NCBI GenBank assembly: GCA_024698065.1
Contig: JAILRR010000038.1
Location: 1 to 10,680, forward strand
Origin: Bacilli bacterium
GTDB taxonomy: Bacteria; Bacillota_I; Bacilli_A; RFN20; CAG-826
Direction: 5' to 3'
Length of the DNA: 10,680 nt
Of this stretch, positions 1-6,264 are shown one piece after another. Under the pieces are notes generated by a model that worked only from the letters and a program-made list of their open reading frames with translations, was not told the origin of the DNA and did no database searches. Position 1 is the stretch's first letter, and the number at the start of each line of letters is the position of its first letter. The translations under genes and the position numbers were made by a program.

Positions 1-763
1 ATAAGCCATATTCGAATTTTGGGTTGAGAGCGATCGCCTTGTTATGAGGGATGGTCCACGGGGTTGTGGTCCAAATGATGACCTTCGAACCTGCTGGGAG
101 TTTGTCTTTGCCATCAAGGACATCGAAAGCGATATATAAGGTTCTCGCGGTAACGTCTTGGTATTCAACTTCAGCCTCAGCGAGAGCGGATTCGCTCGAT
201 GGGGACCAGTAAACTGGCTTGAGGCCTTTGTAGATTATGCCTCTAAGGGCCATCTTAGCGAAGACATCGATCTGACGGGCTTCGTATTCTGGCATCAAAG
301 TGAGGTATGGGTGATCATAGTCGCCTAAGCAACCAAGGCGCTTGATCTGGCCTTTTTGTCTTTCGACTTGCTCATAGGCGTAGTGTTTGCAATGGTCACG
401 GAAATCAGCGACGGACATCGCTTTGCGGTTCACGCCCGATTTGGTGACTCTGACCTCGATTGGAAGGCCATGCGTATCCCAGCCGAAGACAAATGGGGTC
501 TTATAGCCCTTCATGTTCTTGTAACGGACGGTGAAATCTTTGAGGAGCCTATTGAGCATGTGGCCGCAGTGAATGTCGCCGTTGGCGTATGGAGGGCCAT
601 CATGGAGAAGGTATTCTTCGCAACCCTCTCTGTTCTGGTTCATCTTTTCGTAAAGATTCATCTCATGCCACTTTTCAATCATCTTCGGTTCTTTGATGGT
701 GAGGTTTCCCCTCATCTCAAAACCGGTGTTAGGCATAAGCAACGTGTCTTTGAGCTCACTCAT
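1..763 (-). CDS. ileS: Isoleucyl-tRNA synthetase, N-terminal 254 residues (3' end beyond window)
   Basis: Class I aminoacyl-tRNA synthetase that charges tRNA-Ile in the cytoplasm. The reading frame is open from the ATG at 763-761 to the window edge. The visible part contains the GPPYANGDIHCGH block (HIGH-type ATP-binding motif, residues 65-68, here HCGH), then FGWDTHGLPIE, the GLKPVYWSPSSESALAEAE stretch that leads into the CP1 editing insertion, and WTTTPWTIP at the start of that domain. Catalytic and editing elements therefore match the bacterial IleS family. The KMSKS loop and anticodon-binding domain would lie outside the window. The start is supported by AGGAG seven bases upstream and by agreement with the usual IleS N-terminus. 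Expression is probably controlled by the upstream T-box leader, which carries Ile-compatible ATC triplets. The Ile-to-Cys change inside HIGH leaves both His and the Gly intact. Identity is certain; only completeness is unknown. Confidence 0.98.
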   Translation of the reverse strand, partial: MSELKDTLLMPNTGFEMRGNLTIKEPKMIEKWHEMNLYEKMNQNREGCEEYLLHDGPPYANGDIHCGHMLNRLLKDFTVRYKNMKGYKTPFVFGWDTHGLPIEVRVTKSGVNRKAMSVADFRDHCKHYAYEQVERQKGQIKRLGCLGDYDHPYLTLMPEYEARQIDVFAKMALRGIIYKGLKPVYWSPSSESALAEAEVEYQDVTARTLYIAFDVLDGKDKLPAGSKVIIWTTTPWTIPHNKAIALNPKFEYGL

Positions 764-785
764 GGATTCTCTCCTTTCAAGAAAT

Positions 786-808
786 AAAAAACGCCCATCT
801 AAGGGCGC
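786..808 (-). terminator. T-box-controlled intrinsic terminator of ileS
   Basis: CGCCC (807-803) pairs with GGGCG (796-792) around a TTAGAT loop and is followed by six T residues (791-786). The 5' arm and loop overlap CCTTAG, the 3' arm of the antiterminator, so the two folds are mutually exclusive. This is the regulatory switch of the T-box leader rather than a gene-end terminator. Confidence 0.93.
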
Positions 809-991
809 ATTCCGCGTGGTACCACCTTAGTTCGATTAATCGCACTCAAGTCCCTAGATAACGTTAGGGTGACGTCCTTCCTACTACTATTTCAGAAGGA
901 TGGCTCCGATAGTGATGGGGCTTGCGCGGTGCCTCGTTCTCATCCAAGAGGCTCTCTGTAGGGTGCGCTCGCTCGCTCTATCATCCTAGCC
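786..991 (-). promoter_or_regulatory. T-box riboswitch leader of ileS
   Basis: This leader RNA senses uncharged tRNA-Ile and allows read-through into ileS. On the minus strand it shows, in order: a stem I base formed by AGGATG (987-982) and CATCCT (902-897); an AGAGAG motif (957-952) next to a hairpin GCCTC/GAGGC (952-948 with 935-931), as in the stem I apex of T-boxes; and ATC triplets at 916-914 and 910-908, either of which can be the Ile specifier. Two hairpins follow, CCTTC/GAAGG (899-895 with 880-876) and CCCTA/TAGGG (869-865 with 856-852), and then the conserved T-box core AAGGTGGTACCACG (828-815). CTAAGG (830-825) can pair with CCTTAG (804-799) to form the antiterminator, which excludes the terminator at 786-808. 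The 14-base core and the switchable ending make the class nearly certain. Specifier placement is by inspection, but both candidates read isoleucine. Confidence 0.95.
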
Positions 992-997
992 GAGGAC

Positions 998-1026
998 ACT
1001 ATAAAGGAAGTGCCCTTCTTTTGCAA
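998..1026 (-). promoter_or_regulatory. Sigma-A-type promoter of the ileS leader
   Basis: TTGCAA (1026-1021) and TATAGT (1003-998) are separated by exactly 17 bases, close to the TTGACA/TATAAT consensus. The predicted start near 991 falls just before the T-box stem I, which supports the call. It lies downstream of the ftsZ terminator, so ileS is an independent unit. Confidence 0.8.
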
Positions 1027-1040
1027 GGAACTTCAAAGAA

Positions 1041-1072
1041 GTTAAAGAAAAACCGAGCGGTTTGGCTCGGTT
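1041..1072 (-). terminator. Intrinsic terminator after ftsZ
   Basis: AACCGAGC (1072-1065) and GCTCGGTT (1058-1051) form a perfect 8-bp stem with a six-base loop, followed on the minus strand by a T-rich tail (TTTCTTT). It begins five bases after the ftsZ stop codon and separates the ftsAZ unit from the ileS leader. Confidence 0.9.
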
Positions 1073-1077
1073 ATTCG

Positions 1078-2211
1078 TCAATCGTCTTTGAGGAAGTTTG
1101 GAAGGATGTCATCGGCGATTCCGTCTTCATCTTCCTTCGTTTCAACGTTTGTGACGATTTCGACAGGTTTGCTAGGTTCATTGATGCCATTCCCGAGTTC
1201 TTCTTTCGATGGAGCGACGAATTTCGGTGTCGAATTGAAATCGAATTCCTCGGTGAAGTCGCTAGCGATTACGGAGACGACGATGGTGTCATCGATATTC
1301 GGGTTGATTGAGACACCGAACTTGATGTCGATGGCTCCGCCAGCCTGGGCATTGATTCTATTGACGCATTCCTGGGCTTCGTAAAGGGTGACGTTTGAAC
1401 CGCAGGTAACGGCGCAGATAGCGCGTCTTGCACCTGAGATCGAAGTCTCCAAAAGTGGGGAATTAACGGCATTGTCCGCCGCTTCTTCGGCTTTCTTCGG
1501 TCCTTTGCCAATGCCATATCCGATAAGGGCGACGCCACTAGATTTAAGGGTTGACTTAACATCGGCGAAGTCGAGGTTCATCTGAGCTGGGACGAGGATA
1601 AGGTCAGCAACCGTTCTGACCGATTGGCAAAGAATGGCGTCGGATTCGCTGAAAGCCATGTTGATTGGGGCGTTTCCGGCCGACATAAGAAGTTTGTCGT
1701 TAGAGACAATGATGATGGAATCAACGGCATCCTTGAGGGCGTTAAGACCCTGGACGCTGTTCTCAATACGTTTTGGTCCTTCGAAGGTGAATGGGCGGGT
1801 GACGATAGCGACGGTTAAGCAGCCAGCGTCTTTGGCAATGCGGGCGATGACTGGCGCAGCGCCTGTGCCTGTGCCTTTGCCCATACCGGCAGCCACGAAG
1901 ACCATGTCGGCTCCTTCAACGATTTTCTGAATGGTTTCTTTGGAAGCCTCGGCAGCGGCTTTACCCATGGCAGGGTCTCCGCCAGCGCCAAGACCTTTGG
2001 TGATTTCCTCGCCGATAACGATTCGGTGGGAAGCTTTGGAGGAAGCTAAAGCTTGCTTGTCGGTGTTGACGACGTAAAACTCGACGTTCTGGATGTTCTC
2101 GTCGATCATGCGGTTAACCGCGTTGTTGCCTGCTCCGCCAACGCCGATAACGACGATTTTGGCCACAGGTTCGAAATTGTCTAAATCACGGATGTCATCA
2201 TCGAATGGCAT
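1078..2211 (-). CDS. ftsZ: Cell division GTPase FtsZ
   Basis: Tubulin-like GTPase that polymerises into the cytokinetic Z-ring at midcell. The 377 residues match the normal family length. Visible elements: N-terminal GVGGAGNNAVNRM (about 23-35), the signature loop at 111-117 followed by AAP, the T7 catalytic loop NLDFADV (212-218), a GTPase-domain end near residue 319, a variable acidic linker (about 320-365), and a C-terminal ADDILPNFLKDD resembling the conserved tail that binds FtsA and other partners. The signature reads GKGTGTG instead of the near-universal GGGTGTG, so residue 112 is Lys; the DNA (GGC AAA GGC) is unambiguous. The ATG at 2211-2209 has a strong AAGGAGG lying in the last ftsA codons and starts two bases after the ftsA stop, implying co-expression. 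The TGA stop shows that the standard genetic code is used. Confidence 0.98.
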   Translation of the reverse strand: MPFDDDIRDLDNFEPVAKIVVIGVGGAGNNAVNRMIDENIQNVEFYVVNTDKQALASSKASHRIVIGEEITKGLGAGGDPAMGKAAAEASKETIQKIVEGADMVFVAAGMGKGTGTGAAPVIARIAKDAGCLTVAIVTRPFTFEGPKRIENSVQGLNALKDAVDSIIIVSNDKLLMSAGNAPINMAFSESDAILCQSVRTVADLILVPAQMNLDFADVKSTLKSSGVALIGYGIGKGPKKAEEAADNAVNSPLLETSISGARRAICAVTCGSNVTLYEAQECVNRINAQAGGAIDIKFGVSINPNIDDTIVVSVIASDFTEEFDFNSTPKFVAPSKEELGNGINEPSKPVEIVTNVETKEDEDGIADDILPNFLKDD

Positions 2212-2213
2212 AA

Positions 2214-3443
2214 CTAATCCTCCTTCTTGGAACCCCTCGTTAAGCTTGAGATTCCATGGTAATTGTCTTCTAAGGTGCCTCTATATTCGCCTCCAGAAAC
2301 AATGAGGCCAAGGATGTTCGTGGCACCTGGATCACGAGCACCTAGTGTCTTCGGAATGAATTTGTGGATGCCCCTGGCGTTAAGATCGCCAAGGAGTTTG
2401 TCTAAGCCTTTAAGCAAGGAAGTTCCACCAGAGATGACGATAGGAAGCTTCTCGAAAGGTTTCTTGTCCGCCATATTCTGAGCCTTGGCCTGATTCTCAA
2501 CCAAGGTATTGATGGCGTTTTTGATATAGGCGTCATACGAAGTGAAGAATTCAGAGATTACGCTATTGAGCTGGGTTTGGGTGATGGTTATCTTTTTGCC
2601 ATCGATCTCTTTTTTGTAGATTGGGGAAGGATAAGGGAACGTCCTTTCGTCAAATCCGTATTTCTTCTTAAGCTCTTCAGCATCCTCAAGAGGGATATCG
2701 AAGGCTTTGGCAATCTTAGATGAGAGGTCATCTCCTCCTAGAGGGAAGAAGAGACTTGCGTAAGGCGAATTGTTGCCAACAAGCGAGACGGTCGTAAGAT
2801 GGGCACCGAGATCAAGATAGAAATAAGTGCTTGGGAATCCGCCTTCTGAACCGATCATCATAGCGGCACACTGGGTGGCCACGCTTGAATGGATGACTCT
2901 TAAGCCCGCGCTTTGAGCGGCTTGGACATAGGAACCATAGATAGCCTCAGGAAGAGTGAAGATCTTCGCATAGAGGGTAAGGTATTCGGCCCTTTCCCCT
3001 AATGGAGGGTTGCTATATTGCTTTCTGTTATCGATGACGAAGCAATCAGGGACGATATCGACGAGATATGAACCGGCAGGAACTTCGTCACGCTTGAGCA
3101 TAAGGGTGACGTTGCTGATATCGAGTTGTTCAACGGTATCGCGGACGACGTTCGTGGTCTTGTCGTTTTGGAAAACCTGGAAGCCTAGCGGAGGCATCAC
3201 GAAATCGATCTGAGTCGGGTCGACTTTGAGTTTGAGGTCCTCATCTTCGATATTGAGATATGGGGCAAGCGCCTCACCGAGAGCATTCGGGCTAGGAATC
3301 TGACCATCTTTGACGAAGCCACTGATCGGGAATTTCTTGTAGTAAAGAACGTGAGGAATCCTTCCCTCACTATAGCCCACGGCGAATTTGACGCTCGAGG
3401 AGCATATCTCTAAGACTGCGGTGTTTTTGATGGTGCGTTCCAT
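2214..3443 (-). CDS. ftsA: Divergent FtsA-like cell division ATPase
   Basis: Actin-fold protein of the FtsA family, expected to tether FtsZ filaments to the membrane and recruit the divisome. Identity rests on the position directly before ftsZ, the length of 409 residues (FtsA is usually about 400-440), and three actin-type nucleotide motifs: phosphate 1 at about 10-17 (LEICSSSV), phosphate 2 at 211-218 (DLGAHLTT), and an adenosine-type IVISGG at 335-340. The phosphate-1 Asp of family members such as LDIGTS is replaced by Glu12. The C-terminus (about 385-409) is polar and ends RGSKKED; I see no amphipathic membrane-targeting helix of the usual FtsA kind. The ATG at 3443 places the phosphate-1 motif at the usual distance from the N-terminus. 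No Shine-Dalgarno sequence precedes it; a perfect inverted repeat ends four bases upstream. Function is inferred from family and context and the protein is clearly divergent. Confidence 0.88.
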   Translation of the reverse strand: MERTIKNTAVLEICSSSVKFAVGYSEGRIPHVLYYKKFPISGFVKDGQIPSPNALGEALAPYLNIEDEDLKLKVDPTQIDFVMPPLGFQVFQNDKTTNVVRDTVEQLDISNVTLMLKRDEVPAGSYLVDIVPDCFVIDNRKQYSNPPLGERAEYLTLYAKIFTLPEAIYGSYVQAAQSAGLRVIHSSVATQCAAMMIGSEGGFPSTYFYLDLGAHLTTVSLVGNNSPYASLFFPLGGDDLSSKIAKAFDIPLEDAEELKKKYGFDERTFPYPSPIYKKEIDGKKITITQTQLNSVISEFFTSYDAYIKNAINTLVENQAKAQNMADKKPFEKLPIVISGGTSLLKGLDKLLGDLNARGIHKFIPKTLGARDPGATNILGLIVSGGEYRGTLEDNYHGISSLTRGSKKED

Positions 3444-3447
3444 ATTT

Positions 3448-3466
3448 GTATTCTAGTTTAGAATAC
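3448..3466 (-). repeat. Perfect inverted repeat at the ftsA start (operator or mRNA hairpin)
   Basis: GTATTCTA-AAC-TAGAATAC has 8-bp perfect arms and a 3-base spacer, and ends four bases before the ftsA ATG. It lies about 20 bases downstream of the predicted ftsA start of transcription, so it would be in the 5' leader. It could be a repressor site or an RNA hairpin controlling ribosome access; no T-tract follows, so it is not a terminator. No recognised regulator consensus was matched. Confidence 0.75.
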
Positions 3467-3489
3467 CTGAAGGCTTTTCTCAATCTCTA

Positions 3490-3518
3490 ACGATAGGGAA
3501 TTAGTAGTTTTATGGCAA
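3490..3518 (-). promoter_or_regulatory. Candidate promoter of ftsA-ftsZ
   Basis: TTGCCA (3518-3513, five of six bases of the -35 consensus) and TATCGT (3495-3490, four of six) are separated by 17 bases, in the 79-base gap between the GT-C-like gene and ftsA. It predicts a leader of roughly 40 bases that includes the inverted repeat. This is an inference from consensus only. Confidence 0.5.
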
Positions 3519-3522
3519 AAAA

Positions 3523-5016
3523 TTAGAAAACAATATCGTTAAGACGATAGATATCAAACCTAGCGGCTTTTTCGCTAATCAGGCGATAATCACTAAGCGC
3601 TTCACCAAAATTCTCTTTCGACAATGGGTCTTTTGAGAGGACGATCCAGGTCGGTTTCTTCGTTTTGATGAAAGTGATAACTTCTGGTATCACTTCCTCG
3701 TTGTCGAGGGACCACCACGACTGATTCGCATAGAACCTTTCTTCGGAGATGGTGCCCAAGGAAAGATAGACGGAGCATGAGCAATCGATCGCAAAGACCT
3801 TCTCATCTTTTCTGTCTTCGAGAGGGATTGTCTCAAGCAAGGCTTTCTCATCTTGGCTATTGAGAGCGTAGCTTAGATCCGCTACCCCGGTCGTGTAATA
3901 AAGGACTGGGGTCAATACGCCAAAGAGGACAATACCTGCGGCGAAAATAGAGGCCATGATTCTTTGTGTGAACAAAGACCCCTTTCCTTCTGGGATAGAT
4001 TTGATGAAGAAAGAAAGACAAATGGAGAAGAGAGTGACTCCACAAAGTAGATACGACAAATATCTTCCAAGGAAGATAAGAGGGACGAAAACACTGAGGA
4101 ACAAGGTGAAAAGAAAGTTCCTCATAACGGCATCCGCACCCCACTTCCTCTCTAAGAAATAGACCACGAAAGCGATGACGATAAGTAAGCCTGCCCCGAT
4201 TCTGAAGAAGACCTGCTCAAGAGGGAAATTCGCCGTCCTTCCGATGTAGGTGAAATTCTCTAGGAAGGTGGCTTTTAGCATCTCAACGAGATAACCACCG
4301 CTGATGGCGATGACGACGAAGACACTAGAGACGATGGCAAAGGCCAAGAAAGCCGCCAAAGCATTCATCCAGAACATTCCCATCTTGTGCTCTTTGATGC
4401 CTTTGATGAGAAGATAAATCATCCCGCCATAGACGAAGATGGTGTCAAGCGGTCTTGAGTTGAATGACAAAGCGACCTCAACGCCAAGGAAGATAGAACC
4501 GATTAAGAAGAAACGTTCCTTCTCCTCTTTGATGGCCCTGATGTAGAAATAGAGGTAAGCGCTAGCCCATGGAAGTAGCCAAATGCCAATCGCGTTCCCT
4601 CCCCCTATTAACATCCTAAGTGTGGCGAAAAAACCGACAGCCACTGCCTTTTGGAATAAGGACATCTCAAGTTTTTCTAGAGTCTCAAATAACAAAAGAA
4701 GAGAAACCGCCCCAAAGATGGTCTCAAGAACGAGAACGCCAACGCTATCACCGATAAGAAGGCCAAGCGCATCAACGAAAAGGTGATATAGGCCTTTGTG
4801 ATCGAAAACCTCTAGGTATGGCTTCTTTCCAGCGAGTATGGCTTTCGCATCATACATGAAAAGAACCCCATCCACCGAGAAAGCGTCCCCATGGAAGGAA
4901 CCGAATACCGGGGAGATGGAATCGCTTGAAGTAAGAGATATGACTAAAGAAAGAAGGATAGCGATGAGGCTTCCGACGAGAATCCTATAGAAGGTTTTCT
5001 TTCTTAGAGAAAGCAT
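3523..5016 (-). CDS. Polytopic membrane protein, GT-C glycosyltransferase-like
   Basis: Integral membrane protein of 497 residues with about ten hydrophobic segments (for example about 12-29, 83-110, 123-137, 143-159, 170-183, 193-205, 217-240, 271-287, 300-316, 319-337 and 353-375) and a soluble C-terminal part (about 380-497). The first external loop has the layout of lipid-linked-sugar-using GT-C enzymes (ArnT/PMT-like families): acidic residues at D44 and D49, then D56, GKKPY at 63-67 and FDHKG at 71-75. This suggests transfer of a sugar from a polyprenyl-phosphate carrier to an extracellular acceptor, but donor and acceptor are unknown. The start has no Shine-Dalgarno; the predicted transcript begins at or next to the ATG. 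The gene has its own promoter, sits after a terminator, and occupies the slot between the ftsL position and ftsA where peptidoglycan genes normally lie. Family assignment is by pattern, not alignment. Confidence 0.65.
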   Translation of the reverse strand: MLSLRKKTFYRILVGSLIAILLSLVISLTSSDSISPVFGSFHGDAFSVDGVLFMYDAKAILAGKKPYLEVFDHKGLYHLFVDALGLLIGDSVGVLVLETIFGAVSLLLLFETLEKLEMSLFQKAVAVGFFATLRMLIGGGNAIGIWLLPWASAYLYFYIRAIKEEKERFFLIGSIFLGVEVALSFNSRPLDTIFVYGGMIYLLIKGIKEHKMGMFWMNALAAFLAFAIVSSVFVVIAISGGYLVEMLKATFLENFTYIGRTANFPLEQVFFRIGAGLLIVIAFVVYFLERKWGADAVMRNFLFTLFLSVFVPLIFLGRYLSYLLCGVTLFSICLSFFIKSIPEGKGSLFTQRIMASIFAAGIVLFGVLTPVLYYTTGVADLSYALNSQDEKALLETIPLEDRKDEKVFAIDCSCSVYLSLGTISEERFYANQSWWSLDNEEVIPEVITFIKTKKPTWIVLSKDPLSKENFGEALSDYRLISEKAARFDIYRLNDIVF

Positions 5017-5022
5017 GGGGAA

Positions 5023-5051
5023 ATTTTATTACAAAAAAGGCCCCTATGCAA
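5023..5051 (-). promoter_or_regulatory. Candidate promoter of the GT-C-like gene, giving a leaderless mRNA
   Basis: TTGCAT (5051-5046) and TAAAAT (5028-5023, five of six bases of the -10 consensus) are spaced by 17 bases. Only six bases (TTCCCC) separate the -10 from the ATG at 5016, so transcription would begin at about the A of the start codon. The -35 hexamer lies inside the loop of the preceding terminator. Confidence 0.5.
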
Positions 5052-5063
5052 AGACAGGGAACC
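5033..5063 (-). terminator. Intrinsic terminator after the mraZ-rsmH-small membrane protein unit
   Basis: On the minus strand GGTTCCCT (5063-5056) pairs with AGGGGCC (5045-5039), with one bulged T and a GU pair, around a ten-base loop, followed by six T residues (5038-5033). It lies 23 bases after the stop of the 77-residue gene and marks the end of the mraZ operon. Confidence 0.75.
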
Positions 5064-5086
5064 TTTTTCCAAAAGGAGATCTATGT

Positions 5087-5320
5087 TTATTCTTCGATGC
5101 TTGCTTCAGGAAGCGACTCTTCTTCGTGCTGCTTTTTTGTCTCCTCGACGTGTTTGGCAGCTTTTGGCTCATCAATTTTTGCCACCGAGATCTTGTAGGA
5201 GATTCCAATCGGGATGGCCGCAACGGTGAGCAAAGCAAAGCCAAAAGCCAGTCCTTTGAGGAAGCCACGTCTCATGTAATAGCCTTTTTTGTGGCCAGTT
5301 TTCTCAAGCTTGTCTTTCAC
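5087..5320 (-). CDS. Small single-pass membrane protein in the ftsL position
   Basis: A 77-residue protein with a basic N-terminus (about 1-18, rich in Lys and Arg), one hydrophobic segment (about 19-41) and a charged, Glu/Lys-rich tail (42-77). The positive-inside rule predicts a cytoplasmic N-terminus and an external C-terminus, which is the topology of FtsL. The gene follows rsmH exactly where ftsL stands in dcw clusters. The external part is only about 36 residues and has no clear long heptad pattern, so it is shorter than typical FtsL and homology cannot be claimed. The start is GTG at 5320-5318, overlapping the rsmH TGA stop (GTGA), with AAAGGAGAG seven bases upstream; translational coupling with rsmH is likely. 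Mollicutes also carry a small uncharacterised gene after rsmH. Whether this protein acts in division is inference from position and topology. Confidence 0.8.
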   Translation of the reverse strand: MKDKLEKTGHKKGYYMRRGFLKGLAFGFALLTVAAIPIGISYKISVAKIDEPKAAKHVEETKKQHEEESLPEASIEE

Positions 5321-6264
5321 TTTGACTCTCCTTTCTTCTTGATGGCCCTTAAAAGGGCGCTGGTGGAGCGATGGTTTTCACCAAGCTCCTTATCAGAAGC
5401 ACGAATTGCGTGCTTCGTGAGATTGATGTATGGCGCTTCTTCTTTGAGTGATGGCATTAGCGAGTGCCTATCCCCTTCGATGACAGTAAGTTCCCTGAAA
5501 CGGTTCTTAACGAGCCTATCTTCGAGGGAATGGAAGCTGATGATGGCGATGACACCTTCTGGTTTAAGGATCTCATCGAAGCCGCTTAGAAGGGCTTTGA
5601 GGTTATCAAGCTCATGGTTGGTTTCAATACGAAGGGCTTGAAAGATCTGCTTTGCAGGGTGTCCTTTTTTGGCCAAAACCTTAGCGGGTTTGGCACTTTT
5701 GATGATGTCGACGAGCTCGAAGGTTGTTTCGATTTCCTTCTTTGCCCTATATTCCACGATTCGCTTTGCGACTCGATAGGAATCATTGTCTTCGCCATAT
5801 TCGCGGAAGATTCTTGTTAAGTCTTCTAACAAATAAGTGTTCACGATGCTTTTGGCGGATAATGGCGCATCAAGGTCCATTCTCATGTCGAGCTCGCTAT
5901 CGTAACGGTAGCTGAATCCTCTTTCGCCTTCGTCAAACTGTGGGGATGAGACTCCTAGGTCTGCGGTGATGCCGTCGACCTTGGTGATCCCAAGTTTTCT
6001 TAACTCTTCGAGGAAGTAAGCGAAGTTGCTATTGATGATGGTGAAGTTTTTTCCGACCGACTCTAATCTTTTTGTGCTTTTCTCGATGGCTTCTTTATCC
6101 ATATCGAAGGAATAAAGGTGACCGGCTTTGAGATGGCGGAGGATGGCGCTAGAGGTGCCACCTCTTCCTAGAGTCAAGTCGACATATATGCCATCTTCCT
6201 TCGGTTCAAGAAGAGAGATGGTCTCATCAAGAAGGACGCTGTAATGCTCGTTTTCCATAGGCAC
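5317..6264 (-). CDS. rsmH: 16S rRNA (cytosine1402-N4)-methyltransferase RsmH (MraW)
   Basis: S-adenosylmethionine-dependent enzyme that methylates N4 of C1402 in the decoding centre of 16S rRNA. The 315 residues agree with the usual length. Family motifs in order: HYSVLLDE (7-14), the SAM-binding DLTLGRGG (29-36), DMD (54-56), DLGVSSPQFD (102-111), RGFSYR (115-120), DMRMD (126-130), QIFQALRIETNHEL (206-219) and SFHSLEDR (243-250). The preferred start is GTG at 6264, which overlaps the mraZ TAG stop (TAGTG) and has GAAGGGAAG just upstream; an ATG six bases further in (6258) is a possible alternative and gives MENEHY, closer to the family N-terminus. It is the second gene of the mraZ operon and is probably co-regulated by MraZ. 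Its TGA stop overlaps the GTG start of the next gene. Confidence 0.98.
   Translation of the reverse strand: MPMENEHYSVLLDETISLLEPKEDGIYVDLTLGRGGTSSAILRHLKAGHLYSFDMDKEAIEKSTKRLESVGKNFTIINSNFAYFLEELRKLGITKVDGITADLGVSSPQFDEGERGFSYRYDSELDMRMDLDAPLSAKSIVNTYLLEDLTRIFREYGEDNDSYRVAKRIVEYRAKKEIETTFELVDIIKSAKPAKVLAKKGHPAKQIFQALRIETNHELDNLKALLSGFDEILKPEGVIAIISFHSLEDRLVKNRFRELTVIEGDRHSLMPSLKEEAPYINLTKHAIRASDKELGENHRSTSALLRAIKKKGESK

Noticed and set aside
356..787. Plus-strand open frame (143 codons) over ileS
   Set aside because: It runs antisense through the HIGH-motif region of ileS and ends in the T-box terminator; no independent support.
971..985. GAGC triplet repeats near 970-978 as a possible tandem repeat or mobile element end
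   Set aside because: Only three units, and they fall inside stem I of the T-box leader, which explains the bias.
1078..1080. Possible Mycoplasma-type code (TGA read as Trp), suggested by the Mollicutes-like cluster
   Set aside because: TGA is the natural stop of ftsZ, directly before its terminator, and of rsmH, exactly at the next gene's start; Trp is written TGG in pheT, ileS and others.
922..1311. Plus-strand open frame (129 codons) over the T-box leader and the ftsZ 3' end
   Set aside because: It covers a structured leader RNA and a terminator on the opposite strand; it is open by chance.
3523..3535. T-run after the GT-C-like gene as a terminator
   Set aside because: Six T residues follow the stop codon, but no stable GC-rich stem precedes them; read-through into ftsA remains possible.
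5015..5641. Plus-strand open frame (208 codons) across the 5017-5086 gap, the small gene and the end of rsmH
   Set aside because: It overlaps three better-supported minus-strand features (terminator, small membrane gene, rsmH) and lacks initiation signals; the encoded sequence shows no family pattern.
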